Source of the DNA: Streptomyces sp. Ncost-T10-10d
Lineage (GTDB): Bacteria > Actinomycetota > Actinomycetes > Streptomycetales > Streptomycetaceae
Length of the DNA stretch: 53,476 nucleotides
NCBI RefSeq assembly: GCF_900091955.1
Contig: NZ_FMDF01000041.1
Span: 1 to 53,476 of the forward strand
Reading direction: 5' to 3'
Shown: one piece after another, positions 52,095 to 53,476 of the stretch
Numbering within the stretch: position 1 is the stretch's first letter
How the letters are laid out: the number at the start of each line of letters is the position of its first letter
Position numbers and translations under genes: made by a program
Notes under the pieces: generated by a model
Databases searched by the model: none
What the model was told of the DNA's origin: nothing
Seen by the model: only the letters and a program-made list of their open reading frames with translations

Positions 52095-53405
52095 GTGGCC
52101 CTCACCGGACGTACCGCCTTGCTGGCCGCCCTGGGGTCACTCCCCGTAGCCGTCCTGGCCCCCAGCTGGACAGGCATGCTCGCGGTCAACGCACCGCTCT
52201 CCCTAGCGATTCTGTGTGACTACGCCCTGGCTGCGCCAGTGCGAACGCTTCAGTTCACCCGATCCGGTGACACAACCGTTCGCCTTGGCGAGGCCGCCGA
52301 AGTGCAACTCACCGTAACCAATCCTTCCCGTCGCCGACTGCGGGCACACCTCCGCGACGCCTGGCCGCCCAGTAGCTGGCCCACCGGCACGGAGCGGGCC
52401 TCCTCCCGTCACAGGCTGACGATCCCGGCAGGGGAACGCCGTCGACTGACCACCCTCCTGCGACCGACACGGCGCGGTGACCGCCGAGTCGAACGCGTCA
52501 CTGTGCGCTCGTTCGGACCTCTAGGGCTTGCGGCCCGCCAGGGAAATCACGAAGTCCCGTGGACGGTACGTGTCCTGCCACCCTTCACCAGCCGCAAGCA
52601 TCTGCCGTCCCGCCTCGCCAGGCTCCGCGAGCTGGACGGCCGCACCAGCGTCCTCACGCGTGGAGAGGGCACGGAGTTCGACAGCCTGCGTGCCTACGTG
52701 CCCGGTGACGACACGCGCTCCATCGACTGGCGCGCAACAGCACGTCAGTCTGCCGTCGCAGTGCGAACGTGGCGCCCCGAGCGGGACCGTCACATCCTCG
52801 TTGTCCTGGACACCGGCCGTACTTCGGCGGGTCGTGTCGGTGACGTGCCCCGTCTCGACGCCGCTCTGGACGCGGCCCTGCTCCTCACAGCGCTTGCCAC
52901 TCGTGCGGGCGACCGCGTGGACCTGCTCGCCTACGACCGCCGCATCCGCGCCCAGGTCCAGGGCAGGTCCGCGGGAGAAATCCTGTCGGCCATGGTGAAT
53001 GCACTGGCGCCGGTCGAACCCGCACTCGTGGAAACGGATGCGCGCGGTCTCAGCGCTGCCGTTCTCGCCGACGCTCCTCGTCGCTCCCTGATCGTGCTCC
53101 TCACCGGTCTGGACGCGGCGCCCGTAGAAGAGGGCCTGCTCCCTGTCCTCCGCCGGCTGACCCAGCGCCACGCGGTGCTGGTGGCTTCAGTGGCCGACCC
53201 GCACATCGAACAGATGGCAAAAGCCAGGGGCACCGTGGACGCGATCTATGAGGCCGCAGCCGGCGCACAGGCCCAAGCACGGCGACTCCGCACCTCAGAG
53301 CAGCTTCAGCGCCACGGCGCGGTGGTCGTCGATGCCACCCCGGACAACCTCGCCCCGGCTCTCGCCGACGCCTACCTGACTCTCAAGGGAGCAGGTCGCC
53401 TCTGA
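52095..53405 (+). CDS. DUF58 domain membrane protein, MoxR partner
   Basis: This protein of about 436 residues has two N-terminal hydrophobic segments (ALLAALGSLPVAVLAPSW, LSLAILCDYALAAP), a beta-rich region (DTTVRLGEAAEVQLTVTN) and the DUF58 signature DSLRAYVPGDDTRSIDWRATAR, followed by a VWA-like fold with MIDAS-type residues (ILVVLDTGRTSAGRVG). GTG at 52095 is preferred over GTG at 52089 because GAGG then sits 8 bases upstream. MoxR-DUF58 pairs are thought to act on membrane or secreted proteins. The operon may continue past the window; only 71 bases remain and hold nothing recognisable. Confidence 0.9.
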   Translation: MALTGRTALLAALGSLPVAVLAPSWTGMLAVNAPLSLAILCDYALAAPVRTLQFTRSGDTTVRLGEAAEVQLTVTNPSRRRLRAHLRDAWPPSSWPTGTERASSRHRLTIPAGERRRLTTLLRPTRRGDRRVERVTVRSFGPLGLAARQGNHEVPWTVRVLPPFTSRKHLPSRLARLRELDGRTSVLTRGEGTEFDSLRAYVPGDDTRSIDWRATARQSAVAVRTWRPERDRHILVVLDTGRTSAGRVGDVPRLDAALDAALLLTALATRAGDRVDLLAYDRRIRAQVQGRSAGEILSAMVNALAPVEPALVETDARGLSAAVLADAPRRSLIVLLTGLDAAPVEEGLLPVLRRLTQRHAVLVASVADPHIEQMAKARGTVDAIYEAAAGAQAQARRLRTSEQLQRHGAVVVDATPDNLAPALADAYLTLKGAGRL

Positions 53406-53476
53406 CCCACCGCTCGTGGCAAAGAATTCACTCATCATCGGGAAGGGCCCTCCCGACAGGCCCTGAACGCAGAAAA

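Noticed and set aside
1..53476. tRNA, rRNA, transposase, prophage or integrase genes
   Set aside because: Scanned for cloverleaf-like arms in the intergenic gaps and for transposase/integrase motifs in the reading frames; none seen. This was by eye, so a divergent tRNA cannot be fully excluded.

Overview
The window is from a very high-GC actinobacterium, almost certainly a Streptomyces. The evidence is the strong G/C third-position bias, frequent GTG starts, the mtnA-mtrA-mtrB-lpqB block followed by comF, hpf and secA, a giant NAD-dependent glutamate dehydrogenase, and a FtsK/SpoIIIE-type protein. From memory, the order from the glutamate dehydrogenase to mtnA matches the chromosome of model streptomycetes, so it is core chromosome. 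The species cannot be named from this sequence.

Layout. 1-1776: 3' end of a FtsK/SpoIIIE-type ATPase. 1919-5726: a sugar-type ABC importer (lipoprotein plus two permeases, no ATPase). 5885-25718: a roughly 20-kb cell-envelope polymer locus. It holds five large proteins that each fuse a GT2 glycosyltransferase to a TagF-like CDP-glycerol glycerophosphotransferase module. It also holds a three-gene lipid-linked sugar module (GT-C membrane protein, polyprenyl-phosphate-type GT2 fused to a methyltransferase, small ArnE/F-like membrane protein), a TetR regulator, and a TagG/TagH-type ABC exporter. 25898-30892: glutamate dehydrogenase. 31284-39305: housekeeping genes including secA, an Rv3235-family gene, a GNAT acetyltransferase and a YcaQ-type DNA glycosylase. 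39364-47836: an orphan response regulator, hpf, comF, then lpqB, mtrB, mtrA and mtnA on the minus strand. 47977-53405: a membrane protein with an apparent frameshift, followed by a tightly coupled DUF4129-DUF4350-MoxR-DUF58 operon.

How the genes may work together. In the envelope locus, the GT2-TagF proteins would build one or more sugar/polyol-phosphate chains on a lipid carrier in the cytoplasm, and the TagGH-type transporter would export them. The GT-C, GT2-methyltransferase and small-flippase trio would make, flip and transfer a lipid-linked sugar outside the membrane. The number of paralogous polymerases, one with a dead-looking GT2 site and one with an altered TagF site, makes this the most interesting part of the window. 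The linkage-unit genes (TagO, TagA, TagB, TagD types) and an LCP ligase are not here. MtrAB-LpqB links envelope state to gene expression, and SecA serves protein export.

No rRNA, tRNA, CRISPR array, transposase or phage gene was recognised. Functions are assigned by reading motifs and recalling families; no searches were run.
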